In this document: positions 48,013 through 56,498 of the stretch, piece by piece
Layout of the letters: the number at the start of each line of letters is the position of its first letter
Numbering within the stretch: the stretch's first letter is position 1
From: Bradyrhizobium lablabi
GTDB lineage: Bacteria; Pseudomonadota; Alphaproteobacteria; Rhizobiales; Xanthobacteraceae
DNA length: 64,000 bases
NCBI RefSeq assembly: GCF_900141755.1
Contig: NZ_LT670844.1
Span: 3,844,001-3,908,000, forward strand
Direction of reading: 5' to 3'
Position numbers and translations under genes: made by a program
The notes under the pieces: generated by a model
What the model was told of the DNA's origin: nothing
Database searches by the model: none
What the model saw: only the letters and a program-made list of their open reading frames with translations

Positions 48013-49509
48013 TCAAATCCCCGCCATCATTACGTATTTGATCTCGACATATTCCTCCATGCCGTGATGCGAGCCTTCGCGGCCGAGGCCACTTTCCTTG
48101 ACGCCGCCGAAGGGCGCGACTTCGGTCGTGATCAAACCGGAGTTGACGCCGACCATGCCGGACTCAAGCGCTTCCGCCACCCGCCAGACCCGGCCGAGAT
48201 CGCGGGAATAGAAATAGGAGGCGAGCCCGAACGGCGAGTTGTTGCACATCGCGATCACCTCGGCCTCATCCTTGAAGCGGAACACCGGCGCGAGCGGCCC
48301 AAACGTCTCTTCCTCCGCCACCAGCGCGTCCGGCGGGACGTCGGCCAAGACCGTCGGCTCGAAGAAGGTGCCGCCGAGCGGATGGCGTTTTCCCCCGGTG
48401 ACGATCTTGGCGCCGCGCTTGACCGCGTCCGCAATGTGCTTTTCGACCTTGAGCACCGCGTCCATGTTGATCAGCGGCCCCTGCGCCACGCCCTGCTCGG
48501 TGCCGTCGCCGATCTTCATCGCGGCGGCTTTCTTGGAAAGCTTGTCGACGAACGCGTCGTAGATCTTGTCCTGGGCGTAGATACGGTTGGCGCAGACGCA
48601 GGTCTGGCCCATATTGCGATATTTCGAGACCATCGCGCCTTCAACTGCGGCATCAATATCGGCATCGTCGAACACGATAAACGGCGCGTTGCCGCCGAGC
48701 TCGAGCCCGAGCTTCTTCACCCCGACCGCTGCCTGCTGATACAAGATCTTGCCGACTTCGGTCGATCCGGTAAAACCGACGAAGCGCACGGCAGGGTGTT
48801 CACACAGCACCTTGCCGATCGCTGACGAATTGCCGGTGACGATATTGAAAACACCCTTGGGCACGCCGGCTTTTTCCGCCAGTGCGACCAGCGCCAGCGC
48901 GGTGAGCGGCGTTTGGTTGGCAGGTTTTAGGACCACCGTGCAGCCGGCGGCGAGTGCCGGCGACACTTTGCGGGTGATCATCGAGCAGGGAAAATTCCAT
49001 GGCGTAATCGCGCCGCAGACGCCGATCGGCTGTTTGATCGCGATCAGCCGAGCGTCCGCCCGCTGCGAGGGGATGGTTTCGCCATAGACGCGCCGCGCCT
49101 CTTCGGCGAAGAACTCGACATAGGCGCCGCCAATGTCGACCTCACCGAGCGCCTCGGTGAGCGGCTTGCCCTGCTCAGAGGTCAGAATCAGTGCCAAATC
49201 CTCGCGGTTGGCGATGATCAGGTCGAACCATTTGCGCAAGATGTTGGAGCGCTGCTTGGCGGTGAGCTTCGCCCAGGCCGGAAACGCGCGCTGGGCGGCT
49301 TCCACTGCTTGCGTTGCTTCCGTCGTGCTCATCTTCGGCACTTTTGCAAGTTCGACGCCGTTGACGGGATTGTTCACGGGCACCGCCGCGGTGCCGGTCC
49401 AGGCGCCGTCGATGTAGCACTGCTCGCGCAGTAGCGAGGAATCCTTCAGGCGGTCACGCAGCGATGGCGTGGAGGCTTGCGACGTGCGTGCGGCAGCGGT
49501 GGGCGACAT
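48013..49509 (-). CDS. gabD: NAD(P)-dependent succinate-semialdehyde dehydrogenase
   Basis: A 498-residue aldehyde dehydrogenase that oxidises succinate semialdehyde to succinate, the last step of the GABA shunt. The catalytic glutamate is in GLELGGNAPF near 267 and the catalytic cysteine in GQTCVCANR near 301; PWNFPCSMITRKVSPALAAG and FEPTVLADV are diagnostic of the GabD branch. GGAGTAAC precedes the ATG at 49507-49509. It stands alone, and no GABA transaminase is nearby. The closely related branches (glutarate semialdehyde) cannot be excluded. Confidence 0.9.
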   Translation of the reverse strand: MSPTAAARTSQASTPSLRDRLKDSSLLREQCYIDGAWTGTAAVPVNNPVNGVELAKVPKMSTTEATQAVEAAQRAFPAWAKLTAKQRSNILRKWFDLIIANREDLALILTSEQGKPLTEALGEVDIGGAYVEFFAEEARRVYGETIPSQRADARLIAIKQPIGVCGAITPWNFPCSMITRKVSPALAAGCTVVLKPANQTPLTALALVALAEKAGVPKGVFNIVTGNSSAIGKVLCEHPAVRFVGFTGSTEVGKILYQQAAVGVKKLGLELGGNAPFIVFDDADIDAAVEGAMVSKYRNMGQTCVCANRIYAQDKIYDAFVDKLSKKAAAMKIGDGTEQGVAQGPLINMDAVLKVEKHIADAVKRGAKIVTGGKRHPLGGTFFEPTVLADVPPDALVAEEETFGPLAPVFRFKDEAEVIAMCNNSPFGLASYFYSRDLGRVWRVAEALESGMVGVNSGLITTEVAPFGGVKESGLGREGSHHGMEEYVEIKYVMMAGI

Positions 49510-49623
49510 GGCGTTACTCCTCGGATCTTTTTGGAATTGAATCCGAGTATAGGCTGAAACCGCGCGCGATGCACCGGCCGCAAAAGCGTAGCTGATTCAA
49601 CCAATTTTGAGGGCTAGTATGAC

Positions 49624-49740
49624 CGTCATTCCGGGATGGTCCCAACGGGTCGGCGCTGCGCGCCGCCCGATGACAAGCTCCGGACCAGACCCGGAATCTC
49701 GAGATTCCGGGCTCGATGCTTCGCATCGCCCCGGAATGAC
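49624..49740. repeat. Palindromic repeat, family C, copy 2
   Basis: CGTCATTCCGGGATGGTCC opens and CCCCGGAATGAC closes it; the inner GGAATCTCGAGATTCC is palindromic, as in 13560-13664. It lies between the aldehyde dehydrogenase gene and the 106-residue protein gene. Confidence 0.85.
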
Positions 49741-49749
49741 AGTCTCGGA

Positions 49750-50070
49750 TCAGGCCGCGCCGCTCATATAGGTTTCGCGGCGGCCGATCATGCGCTCCGC
49801 CGCGGCCTTGGCATCCGCCTTGGTGGAGGTCGCGCAGGTGCGGTATTCGAGGTCGGGCATGGCGGCGGGTTCGCGGCGGCCGAACCACGACTTGGTGCCG
49901 ACCGGCAACAGTGACAGGGCTTGCGCGACATTATCGACGGCGCCGAACGAGTGCAGCGCACCGGTGCCGGCAAAGCGAACCTCATAAATGCCGGGCGTGA
50001 TCGGCGCTTCGATATTTTCGCCACGCCCAAGGCGGGGATACCGTTTCCATTCGCTCCAGGTCGAAATCAT
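49750..50070 (-). CDS. Small protein of unknown function
   Basis: A 106-residue protein without signal peptide or membrane segment. WKRYPRLGRGENIEAPITPGIYEVRFA at the N-terminus and SWFGRREPAAMPDLEYRTCAT in the middle read like a small conserved domain of the group, which I cannot name. The ATG at 50068-50070 is well supported by GAGGGGAG. A gap of 351 bp to the next gene (50071-50421) contains nothing I recognise. Confidence 0.7.
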   Translation of the reverse strand: MISTWSEWKRYPRLGRGENIEAPITPGIYEVRFAGTGALHSFGAVDNVAQALSLLPVGTKSWFGRREPAAMPDLEYRTCATSTKADAKAAAERMIGRRETYMSGAA

Positions 50071-50421
50071 TTTTTGGCTCCCCTCGCAGCCTCAAGCCGC
50101 AATCATTTGCATCAAATTTTTGCGACGGCCCTGTCCATTTGTGCCGTAGTCTGAACGCCTTACTGAAAAAAATTAGTTCCCGAAACTGATCAAAGGCAAC
50201 ATACCGGCAATGTCGGTTGTGGTCACCGGCAATGCGGCCCAATTCACCGGAAATTATGGCAGGTGTTGCAGTTCGGTCGCGCAACGGACACTAAACCTTC
50301 GCATTGCCGGAGAGCCATCACGAGATCGCGACCGCTGTGCGCCGAGCGGCCGCCGATGCTTGCGGGAAGCAGCGGACGGGAGGAAGATCGCTCGTTCCAA
50401 AAAATAACGGAAGGTGACCCC
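50071..50421. other. Intergenic gap without recognisable feature
   Basis: 351 bp between the divergent gene at 49750-50070 and the serine hydrolase gene. It should carry both promoters; I see no palindrome, repeat or clear promoter apart from a purine-rich site just before 50422. Confidence 0.5.
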
Positions 50422-51612
50422 ATGCAAAGCAAAGCTCAGATCGATCAACTGCTGCGTCAGAAGAGCGACGCCAAGGAAATTCCGGGCGTGGTCGCAATCG
50501 CCGCGAACAGCAAGGAGCCGATCTACCAGGGCGCGTTCGGCAAACGCGACCTGTCCAAAGACGACGCCATGACGCTGGACAGCGTGTTCTGGATCGCCTC
50601 GATGACCAAGGCGATCACGACGGCCGGGGCCATGCAACTGGTCGAGCAGGGCAAGCTTTCGCTCAACGCGCCGATCGGCAAGGTGCTGCCCGACCTCGCT
50701 TCGCCGCAAGTGCTCGAAGGTTTTGCGGCCGACGGCGAACCGAAACTGCGGCCGGCGAAAAATCCGATCACGCTGCGCCATCTCATGACCCACACCGCCG
50801 GCTTCGCCTACGACATGTGGAACGGCGACATGGTGAAATATCTGGAGCGGAGCGGAACGCCGGGCGTCATCACCTGCAAGAACGATGCGCTGAAGACGCC
50901 GCTGATGACGGACCCCGGCACACGCTGGGAATACGGCACCAATATCGATTTCGTCGGCAAGGCGGTGGAAGCGGTGAGCGGCAAGCGGCTCGATGCTTAC
51001 TTGCGCGACCATTTATTCACCCCACTTGGCATGAGCGACACCGGTTTCAAGCTAACCGAATCCCAACGCAAGCGCCTGGTCGGCATGCACGCCCGCACGC
51101 CCGACGGGTCGTTGACGCCGATTCCGTTCGAGCTCGAACAGGATCCGGAATTCCACATGGGTGGCGGCGGTCTCTACGGCACCGCGGGCGATTACATCAA
51201 ATTCACCCAGATGATCCTCAACAAAGGCCGCGGCAACGGCAACCAGGTGCTCAAGCCCGAGACGGTCGCGATGATGGGGCAGAACCACATCGGCGACCTC
51301 AATATGACCAAGATGAATTCGGCGCTGCCGGATTTCACCAACGACGTCGACCTCTATCCTGACATGGCGAAGAAATGGGGGCTCTCGTTCCTCATCAATA
51401 CCGCCAAGACGCCGGAAGGCCGCAGCCCCGGCAGTCTCGCCTGGGCGGGCCTTGCCAACACCTATTTCTGGATCGACCCGTCGCGCGACGTCAGCGGCGT
51501 GATCCTGATGCAGCTGTTGCCGTTCGCGGACAACAAGGGCCTGGAAGCGCTCGCGGGCTTCGAGCGCGGCGTCTATGCCGGGCTCGATGCCACGGGCCAG
51601 AAGGCGGCGTGA
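50422..51612 (+). CDS. Serine hydrolase of the beta-lactamase family (EstB/PbpE type)
   Basis: A 396-residue cytoplasmic-looking enzyme, with no signal peptide. The catalytic SxxK is SMTK at residues 60-63, followed by TLRHLMTHTAGFAYDMW near 118 and WEYGTNIDFVGKAVEAVSG near 172 (YxN region), and a C-terminal GGGGLYGTAGDYIKF near 250. The pattern matches esterases of family VIII and similar, which hydrolyse short esters or beta-lactam-like compounds. GGAAGG lies upstream of the ATG at 50422. A repeat follows the stop closely. Confidence 0.88.
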   Translation: MQSKAQIDQLLRQKSDAKEIPGVVAIAANSKEPIYQGAFGKRDLSKDDAMTLDSVFWIASMTKAITTAGAMQLVEQGKLSLNAPIGKVLPDLASPQVLEGFAADGEPKLRPAKNPITLRHLMTHTAGFAYDMWNGDMVKYLERSGTPGVITCKNDALKTPLMTDPGTRWEYGTNIDFVGKAVEAVSGKRLDAYLRDHLFTPLGMSDTGFKLTESQRKRLVGMHARTPDGSLTPIPFELEQDPEFHMGGGGLYGTAGDYIKFTQMILNKGRGNGNQVLKPETVAMMGQNHIGDLNMTKMNSALPDFTNDVDLYPDMAKKWGLSFLINTAKTPEGRSPGSLAWAGLANTYFWIDPSRDVSGVILMQLLPFADNKGLEALAGFERGVYAGLDATGQKAA

Positions 51613-51613
51613 T

Positions 51614-51711
51614 CTCTTCTCCCTCTCCCGCTTGCGGGGGAGGGTCAGGGTGGGGGTGCTTCCGCGCATTCGGACTCGCGGTGAGCCCCCCTCACCCATA
51701 CTGCTTGCAAT
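51614..51711. repeat. Palindromic repeat, family D, degenerate copy
   Basis: It opens with CTCCCTCTCCCGCTTGCGGG and holds GTGAGCCCCCCTCACCCATA, the same layout as family D, but the right half is truncated by the large element that follows. Confidence 0.65.
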
Positions 51712-51728
51712 GAAAGCTAATGCAGACA

Positions 51729-52225
51729 TGAGATTTCGTTCTCGCGGCGCGATCCGCCCGAGGTTTGCCCAAAATTTTCGCGCCTTGAAATCAGAGGGCG
51801 CGGGGAATGCCGGATGCGCGCTGCACCCGCGGTCTCGTGTGCAAAATTGTGCAAAAAACGCACACGAGCATACAGGTTCAGCGGAGGCAATCCGGCATTC
51901 CCTGCGCAATGGTTTTACGGCCTATATCGCGCTCTCCCCGGCGATCGGGCTTGTTTGACACCGTCGCCTGCGAATATGGCTGTCAGAGCCCGGTTGGGAT
52001 GACAGGCCTCCGCAAACTTGACGCCAACCACTGAGGCGTCAGGACCACACGACTTCACCGTACGCAGCAACACCGTTCGTCAGCGCGCCGTTTGATCGCT
52101 CACAGATCCTTGCGAACCCGCCCTGCCATCACGTTTCACGCCTGACGCTGCCGCGTCCACCACATCCCGCCCCGCGTCTCTGACGATCCGGATACGCCCC
52201 TCTGTGGGACAGGATGGGGAGGGAT
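51729..52225. repeat. Dispersed structured element, copy 2
   Basis: A second, longer and diverged copy of 7765-8160. Stems at the same relative positions: CTCG/CGAG with GGCG/CGCC (51741-51762), CGCGCC/GGCGCG (51779-51802), a 13-bp outer stem 51803-51815 with 51890-51902 enclosing a 9-bp stem 51834-51842 with 51860-51868, CCCGG/TCGGG (51937-51949) and TGACGCC/GGCGTCA (52019-52025 with 52035-52041). It has an extra region near 51975-52015 with its own hairpin and further extra sequence near 52080-52150. The conserved block GTCAGGACCACACGACTTC is almost unchanged. Ends are approximate. Confidence 0.75.
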
Positions 52226-52283
52226 TTATTGGTGATTTGGGGGTGGCGTCAAGAGAAAGTTCGGATTTTCCGAAATAATAGAT

Positions 52284-55200
52284 TCAGGCTACAGCGCTGT
52301 CATTGATTGTCTGGATTTTCGTAAACAGCCGGGCGACTTTTTCCTCATTAAACAACTTTTCTGGCCCTGTCGGCGCCAGGTCGGTGAAGGGCGCCTCATA
52401 AAGCAAACCGGGGTCCATCATACCCTGATCGGTCAAATGCTCGATCACCATATTGATGAACTCGATCTGCGCCGCGGTTGCGGCCCCGGCTGCGAGGAAT
52501 TCTCCAAAGGCCTCGCTGACCGCCGAGCGGTCCAGCCCGACGAGAGACCGCACGAAACGGCCAAACCCCTTGCTCGTCTCCCGCGCCCGTTCGATATCGC
52601 CGGCCTCGCCGATCCCAGCGTCCAGCAGCATCTTCTCGAGTTCGCTCAGGTCCGTCGGCGTGAGCGGCTTACCCTGCCGCAGCTTGTGAAGCACAATGTG
52701 ATCTTCGTGCGCTTTGAGGAAATGCCGGGCCTTCTGCTTGAAGCGCGCGAAGTCGGCCTCGCCGACCTGCGGCAACTCATGTTCGACGCCATCACCGATC
52801 TCGTCGGCAAAGTTCGAATAGACCACAGCCTTTCTCGATTTTTCGATGTGCTGGACCAGATCGCGCAGACGCAGCCGTACAAGTTCGAGCAGGGGTACGG
52901 TTACGCCTTCCCACCATTGTTCCGTCTGAATCTCTTCGATCAGCACTGCCTGCTGCGCGATCGCCGGAATGCCGGTCTGGTCTTCCAGCGCCGACGCGAT
53001 CTCAAGAAGCTGCTTTCGCAGCAAATCGAAGCGCTTTGAACCCTTCAGCAGCGCAAGCTGTAACGAAAACATCAGCATATCGAACCGCTTTGCCTCTTCA
53101 GTTCCCAAGCCGCGTTCCGAAGGCAACGGCGCGATCTCTTCAACCAGCTCCTTGCGTTTTTCGTCGTCGATGGGAACCCATGCCTTCGGCTCCCGGTACT
53201 TTTCGACGGCGCGGCGTCGCTGGCGGACAAGGAAATTGTCGAGGTTGAGGCTGGTGACGGTATCCTGCAATGTTTTCAGCGCGCCAGCCTGGATGACGGC
53301 CTCGCTCGGCGGCAGTTCATCGCCAGGCACAAAGGGCGCTTGTTGGCCTTCCGAGAAACCATCCGGTTTGCGGCTCTTCTCATCCAGCGCGCGCACCAGA
53401 TCGATCCTTGCCGCGAACAATCGTTCCGACAGCGATTTGGCCGAGCCTGCCTCTTTCAGTTCCGGGTTGGCGCCGAAGAATTCGAGGTTCTGGCAATAGT
53501 CAAAGACGCGGAAGAATTCCTTATGCTGACGCGGACCGAACAGGTCTTCACAGAGTCGCGTACCGCGGCCCATCATCTGCCAGAACTTTGTCTTCGAACG
53601 AACCTGTTTGAAGAAGACGAGATTCAGGATTTCCGGCACGTCGATGCCGGTGTCGAGCATATCGACAGATATCGCGATATGCGGCGCTTTGGTCTTAATC
53701 GAGAAATCGTCGATAAGGGACTGTGCATATGGTCCGGTCTTGTGGGTAATAATCCGCGCGAAATGTCCCGCAAGCGCCGGATAGGCCGCATTAAAGCGCT
53801 TCTCGATAAATTCCGCGTGGTCCTGATTCTTGGCGAAGATGATAGTCTTGCCGAGCCGGTCGCCGCCTTCAACCTTGAGACCATTCTGCATCAGATGCGC
53901 GATGACTCGATCAACGGTATCTTCATTGAACAGCCGTTTGTTGACCTCGGCCGCATCGACGCTGTCGGGGATTTCATCCTCGCCCCATTCCAGCATATCC
54001 CACTGGTCTTTTTCTTCCTCGGTGAGGTCGGCGTAGCGCAGACCGGAGCGCACAATTTTCAGCGGCACCGAGATCGCCTTCGGCGGCACCAGCCAGCCGT
54101 CGGCCACGGCCTCGTCAAGCGAATAGGCATCGGTCGGCACGCCGTCCTCAAGGTCGAACAATGAATAGGTGTTCTTGTCGATCTCGTCCTTTGGCGTCGC
54201 CGTCAGTCCGACGAGAAACGAATCGAAATATTCAAAGATCGCGCGGAAGCGCTGGTAAACCGAACGGTGCGCCTCGTCGATAACGATGAGATCAAAGTGG
54301 CCGGGGCCAAACTTCGCCTTGCCCTCCTGCTTGCCGTCGATCAGGTTCATCATCGTCGGGTAGGTGGACAGAAAAACGCGACCCTCGCTGGTGCGTTCGG
54401 TGACGAGATTCACCGGTGCTGCGTCCGGCAGATGTGCCTTGAAGGCGCCGGCCGCCTGATTCACCAGCGCCACCCGGTCGGCGAGAAACAGTACGCGCTT
54501 CACCCAACCCGCGCGCATCAGAAGATCGACCAGCGCAATTACCGTGCGCGTCTTGCCTGAGCCCGTCGCCATCACCAGCAGCGCCTTGCGCTCGCCGTCC
54601 TGCTCGAAACTCCGCGCGACGTTTCGGATCGCCCGGTGCTGATAGGGGCGCTCGACGATCTTGCGATTGATCGCTTCCGAACCGAGTTTCTTCCGGCTGG
54701 TGCGGCGCTGGATCACAAGCTCCAGTTCGTCGCGCTTGTAGAAGCCGCCGATCTGGCGTGGCGGACAGCGGGTATCGTCCCAGATCCAGTGCTCGTAGCC
54801 GTTGGAATAGAAGATCACCGGGCGCTGGCCGAAGCGCGCCTCCAGGCAATCGGCATAGAGCTTGGCCTGCTGCTGGCCGACGCGCGCGTCTACACGGGTG
54901 CGCTTGGCCTCGACCAGCCCGAGCGGCTTACCGTCTGCACCCCATAGGACGTAATCGACGAAGCCTGTGCCTTCATTGTTCGGCATGCCCTCGACGCGAA
55001 ACTCGATATCGTCGGGCTTGTCGAGCGCCCAGCCGGCCTCGCGTAGAAGCAGGTCGATATAACGGTCGCGGGTCTCGGCCTCGTTGTAATTGTGCGTATC
55101 CGGTCGCGTTTCGGCTGCCTTGCGCGCGGCGGCGACCGCGGCGCGAAGCTGCTTCAGTTCGTCATCGAGGTTTTGCTTGTCGGTAAGAAGCTTGGTCAGT

Positions 55201-55700
55201 TCGCCGTTCTTGGCGTCGAGTTCGGCTTGTTGCGCTTTGAGTTGAACGAAGGCCTTTTTGAGCACCTCGTCGCGGCGCGACAGCGCCCCCGCGTCGAAGG
55301 CAAGACCATCGGCCGGCTTGCTCTTTCGCGCATAGGTGCGGGCAAGCCAGAAGCAGACGTGAAACAATTCTTTCACGGCACCATTGGCGTCGCCGGGGCT
55401 GATGGTCTTTTCTTCGTGCACGGCGCGATTGCGCAGCGTGTTGATGTATCTCGCTTTTGCAAATACCGCTTCACCCGCCGCACGGCGAAAGCTCGGCTCA
55501 TGCAAAAGTGCAGCGATATTGTCCTGATAGGGCAGCTTCAACCCGGGATCGGTGCGGAACGCCCACTTCACCGCGACCTCGACCGCCTTGCCGGCGAAGA
55601 ACGCCGCCGCCGTCGGCGAGACACCAGCCTGACGCTCCGCCTCCGCCGCCGCCTCGTGCACGGCGGGGAATTCGGCAGCGAGGAAGGCGAAATTGGACAT
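52284..55700 (-). CDS. hsdR: Type I restriction endonuclease subunit R
   Basis: A 1138-residue motor and nuclease subunit of a type I system, which translocates DNA and cleaves unmethylated molecules. Residues about 1-130 form a DUF4145-like helical domain; the nuclease domain near 245-270 has the PD-(D/E)XK-type GLVEAKR; the helicase has Walker A ATGSGKT near 375, DEAH near 474 (VIDEAHRS), TATPKDE near 497 and QMMGRGTRL near 710; the C-terminal domain is EcoEI-like. It sits last in the operon, 15 nt after the antitoxin stop, and its first 74 bases are duplicated upstream (56426-56487). Confidence 0.97.
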   Translation of the reverse strand: MSNFAFLAAEFPAVHEAAAEAERQAGVSPTAAAFFAGKAVEVAVKWAFRTDPGLKLPYQDNIAALLHEPSFRRAAGEAVFAKARYINTLRNRAVHEEKTISPGDANGAVKELFHVCFWLARTYARKSKPADGLAFDAGALSRRDEVLKKAFVQLKAQQAELDAKNGELTKLLTDKQNLDDELKQLRAAVAAARKAAETRPDTHNYNEAETRDRYIDLLLREAGWALDKPDDIEFRVEGMPNNEGTGFVDYVLWGADGKPLGLVEAKRTRVDARVGQQQAKLYADCLEARFGQRPVIFYSNGYEHWIWDDTRCPPRQIGGFYKRDELELVIQRRTSRKKLGSEAINRKIVERPYQHRAIRNVARSFEQDGERKALLVMATGSGKTRTVIALVDLLMRAGWVKRVLFLADRVALVNQAAGAFKAHLPDAAPVNLVTERTSEGRVFLSTYPTMMNLIDGKQEGKAKFGPGHFDLIVIDEAHRSVYQRFRAIFEYFDSFLVGLTATPKDEIDKNTYSLFDLEDGVPTDAYSLDEAVADGWLVPPKAISVPLKIVRSGLRYADLTEEEKDQWDMLEWGEDEIPDSVDAAEVNKRLFNEDTVDRVIAHLMQNGLKVEGGDRLGKTIIFAKNQDHAEFIEKRFNAAYPALAGHFARIITHKTGPYAQSLIDDFSIKTKAPHIAISVDMLDTGIDVPEILNLVFFKQVRSKTKFWQMMGRGTRLCEDLFGPRQHKEFFRVFDYCQNLEFFGANPELKEAGSAKSLSERLFAARIDLVRALDEKSRKPDGFSEGQQAPFVPGDELPPSEAVIQAGALKTLQDTVTSLNLDNFLVRQRRRAVEKYREPKAWVPIDDEKRKELVEEIAPLPSERGLGTEEAKRFDMLMFSLQLALLKGSKRFDLLRKQLLEIASALEDQTGIPAIAQQAVLIEEIQTEQWWEGVTVPLLELVRLRLRDLVQHIEKSRKAVVYSNFADEIGDGVEHELPQVGEADFARFKQKARHFLKAHEDHIVLHKLRQGKPLTPTDLSELEKMLLDAGIGEAGDIERARETSKGFGRFVRSLVGLDRSAVSEAFGEFLAAGAATAAQIEFINMVIEHLTDQGMMDPGLLYEAPFTDLAPTGPEKLFNEEKVARLFTKIQTINDSAVA
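55627..55700. repeat. Direct repeat, hsdR 5' end (intact copy)
   Basis: The first 74 bp of hsdR, including the start codon. The copy at 56426-56487 matches with two base changes and a 12-bp (4-codon) deletion. The two copies flank the toxin-antitoxin genes. Confidence 0.85.
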
Positions 55701-55715
55701 CGATTGGGGTTTCCG

Positions 55716-56042
55716 TCAGGCCGCGTCGGCCACCGCGCGCACCTGCAGACGGACGCCGGTCTCAGCCTGCAACAGACTAATCACTGCCAGCAGGTTTTCG
55801 GCGGTGGGATTGCCCGACGGTCCGAACATGCGCATCAGGCTCTTGGGTGATCTACCGAGGGCTGTGCCGAGCTTTTCGAACCCGATCGTGGCGTTGATGC
55901 ACGAGCGCAACGCGGCGCGCCCCTCCTCCAGGTTACCGTCGAGCAGCGCCTGCATTGCTTCGCCGAGCAAGGCCTGCCGAAATTTGACGTCGCGGCGCGC
56001 CCGCGCCTGCACCGTCTCGCGAAAACTTCTGGTCAGGGGCAT
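55716..56042 (-). CDS. HigA-like antitoxin / addiction module antidote
   Basis: A 108-residue protein. The N-terminal about 50 residues are charged helix (SFRETVQARARRD, RQALLGEAMQALLDGNLEEG), and the C-terminal half has a helix-turn-helix (FEKLGTALGRSPKSLMRMF, then NPTAENLLAVISLL). Such proteins pair with RelE/HigB-family toxins and repress their own promoter. It starts 2 nt after the toxin stop, the toxin-first order of higBA. It precedes hsdR by 15 nt. The codon pattern resembles that of its neighbours. Confidence 0.85.
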   Translation of the reverse strand: MPLTRSFRETVQARARRDVKFRQALLGEAMQALLDGNLEEGRAALRSCINATIGFEKLGTALGRSPKSLMRMFGPSGNPTAENLLAVISLLQAETGVRLQVRAVADAA

Positions 56043-56044
56043 GA

Positions 56045-56386
56045 TCAGCTCCTCCTTGTTCGTCCGGCCGCCTTGCGCGCCTTGTAGCTGCGCCAGTGGC
56101 GTAACGCGCTCTGAATGTCGTTCTGCTGCCGCCGCTTGGTGCCGCCGCCCAGCAGAATGACAAGCACCTTGCCGTCCCAGCCGAAGTAAACTCGATAACC
56201 GGGGCCGCGATTGATCCGCAGTTCCGAGACGCCTTCGCCAAGCGGCTTCGCGTTCGAAATGTTGCCTTCGCCAAGCCGATCGATGGCAATCGTGACCAGA
56301 GCCGCGGCGTGATCGTCGAGAGCATCGAACCAGCGCCTGAAGGGGCTAACGTCCTCATCGGTGACGAATTCCTCGACCTGGATCAT
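56045..56386 (-). CDS. HigB/RelE-type toxin (Gp49-like, PF05973)
   Basis: A 113-residue protein of the RelE/HigB toxin superfamily. Diagnostic parts are PFRRWFDALDDHAAALVTIAIDR, GVSELRINRGPGYRVYFG and ILLGGGTKRRQQNDI, typical of phage-derived Gp49-like addiction killers. Members cut mRNA on the ribosome. The ATG at 56384-56386 has no usual ribosome site and sits in a palindrome (56384-56411); it overlaps the stop codon of the remnant reading frame upstream, so it may be translated by coupling. The antitoxin gene follows. Confidence 0.85.
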   Translation of the reverse strand: MIQVEEFVTDEDVSPFRRWFDALDDHAAALVTIAIDRLGEGNISNAKPLGEGVSELRINRGPGYRVYFGWDGKVLVILLGGGTKRRQQNDIQSALRHWRSYKARKAAGRTRRS

Positions 56387-56411
56387 ATGGTACCAAATAT
56401 GTTACCATATG
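56384..56411. promoter_or_regulatory. Palindromic operator overlapping the toxin start codon
   Basis: CATATGGTA (56384-56392) and TACCATATG (56403-56411) are a perfect 9-bp inverted repeat with a 10-nt A/T-rich spacer. Its left arm contains the toxin start codon. This placement fits an antitoxin operator, by which HigA would repress the module. Confidence 0.65.
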
Positions 56412-56425
56412 GCAAGCGGATTACC

Positions 56426-56487
56426 GCCTGACGCTCCGCCTCGTGCACGGCGGGGAATTCGGCAGCGAGGAAGGCGAAGCTGGACAT
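56426..56487. repeat. Direct repeat, hsdR 5' end (remnant copy)
   Basis: The second copy of 55627-55700. Within the last 50 bp (56438-56487) 48 positions agree; a 12-bp deletion lies further in. The two repeats bracket about 725 bp with the toxin and antitoxin genes. Confidence 0.85.
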
Positions 56488-56498
56488 GGAAGGTCCGC

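Larger units (their letters stand above)
56383..56487 (-). pseudogene. Remnant of hsdR 5' end acting as possible leader frame of the toxin
   Basis: A 34-codon frame whose first 21 residues (MSSFAFLAAEFPAVHEAERQA) copy the N-terminus of HsdR, with a serine-for-asparagine change at residue 3 and a deletion of four codons (AAEA). It then reads VIRLPYGNIFGTI and ends in TGA at 56383-56385, overlapping the toxin ATG (ATGA). It begins 11 nt after the hsdS stop, the place where hsdR would start in an unbroken operon. This is best seen as a relic of the original hsdR start. Confidence 0.75.
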
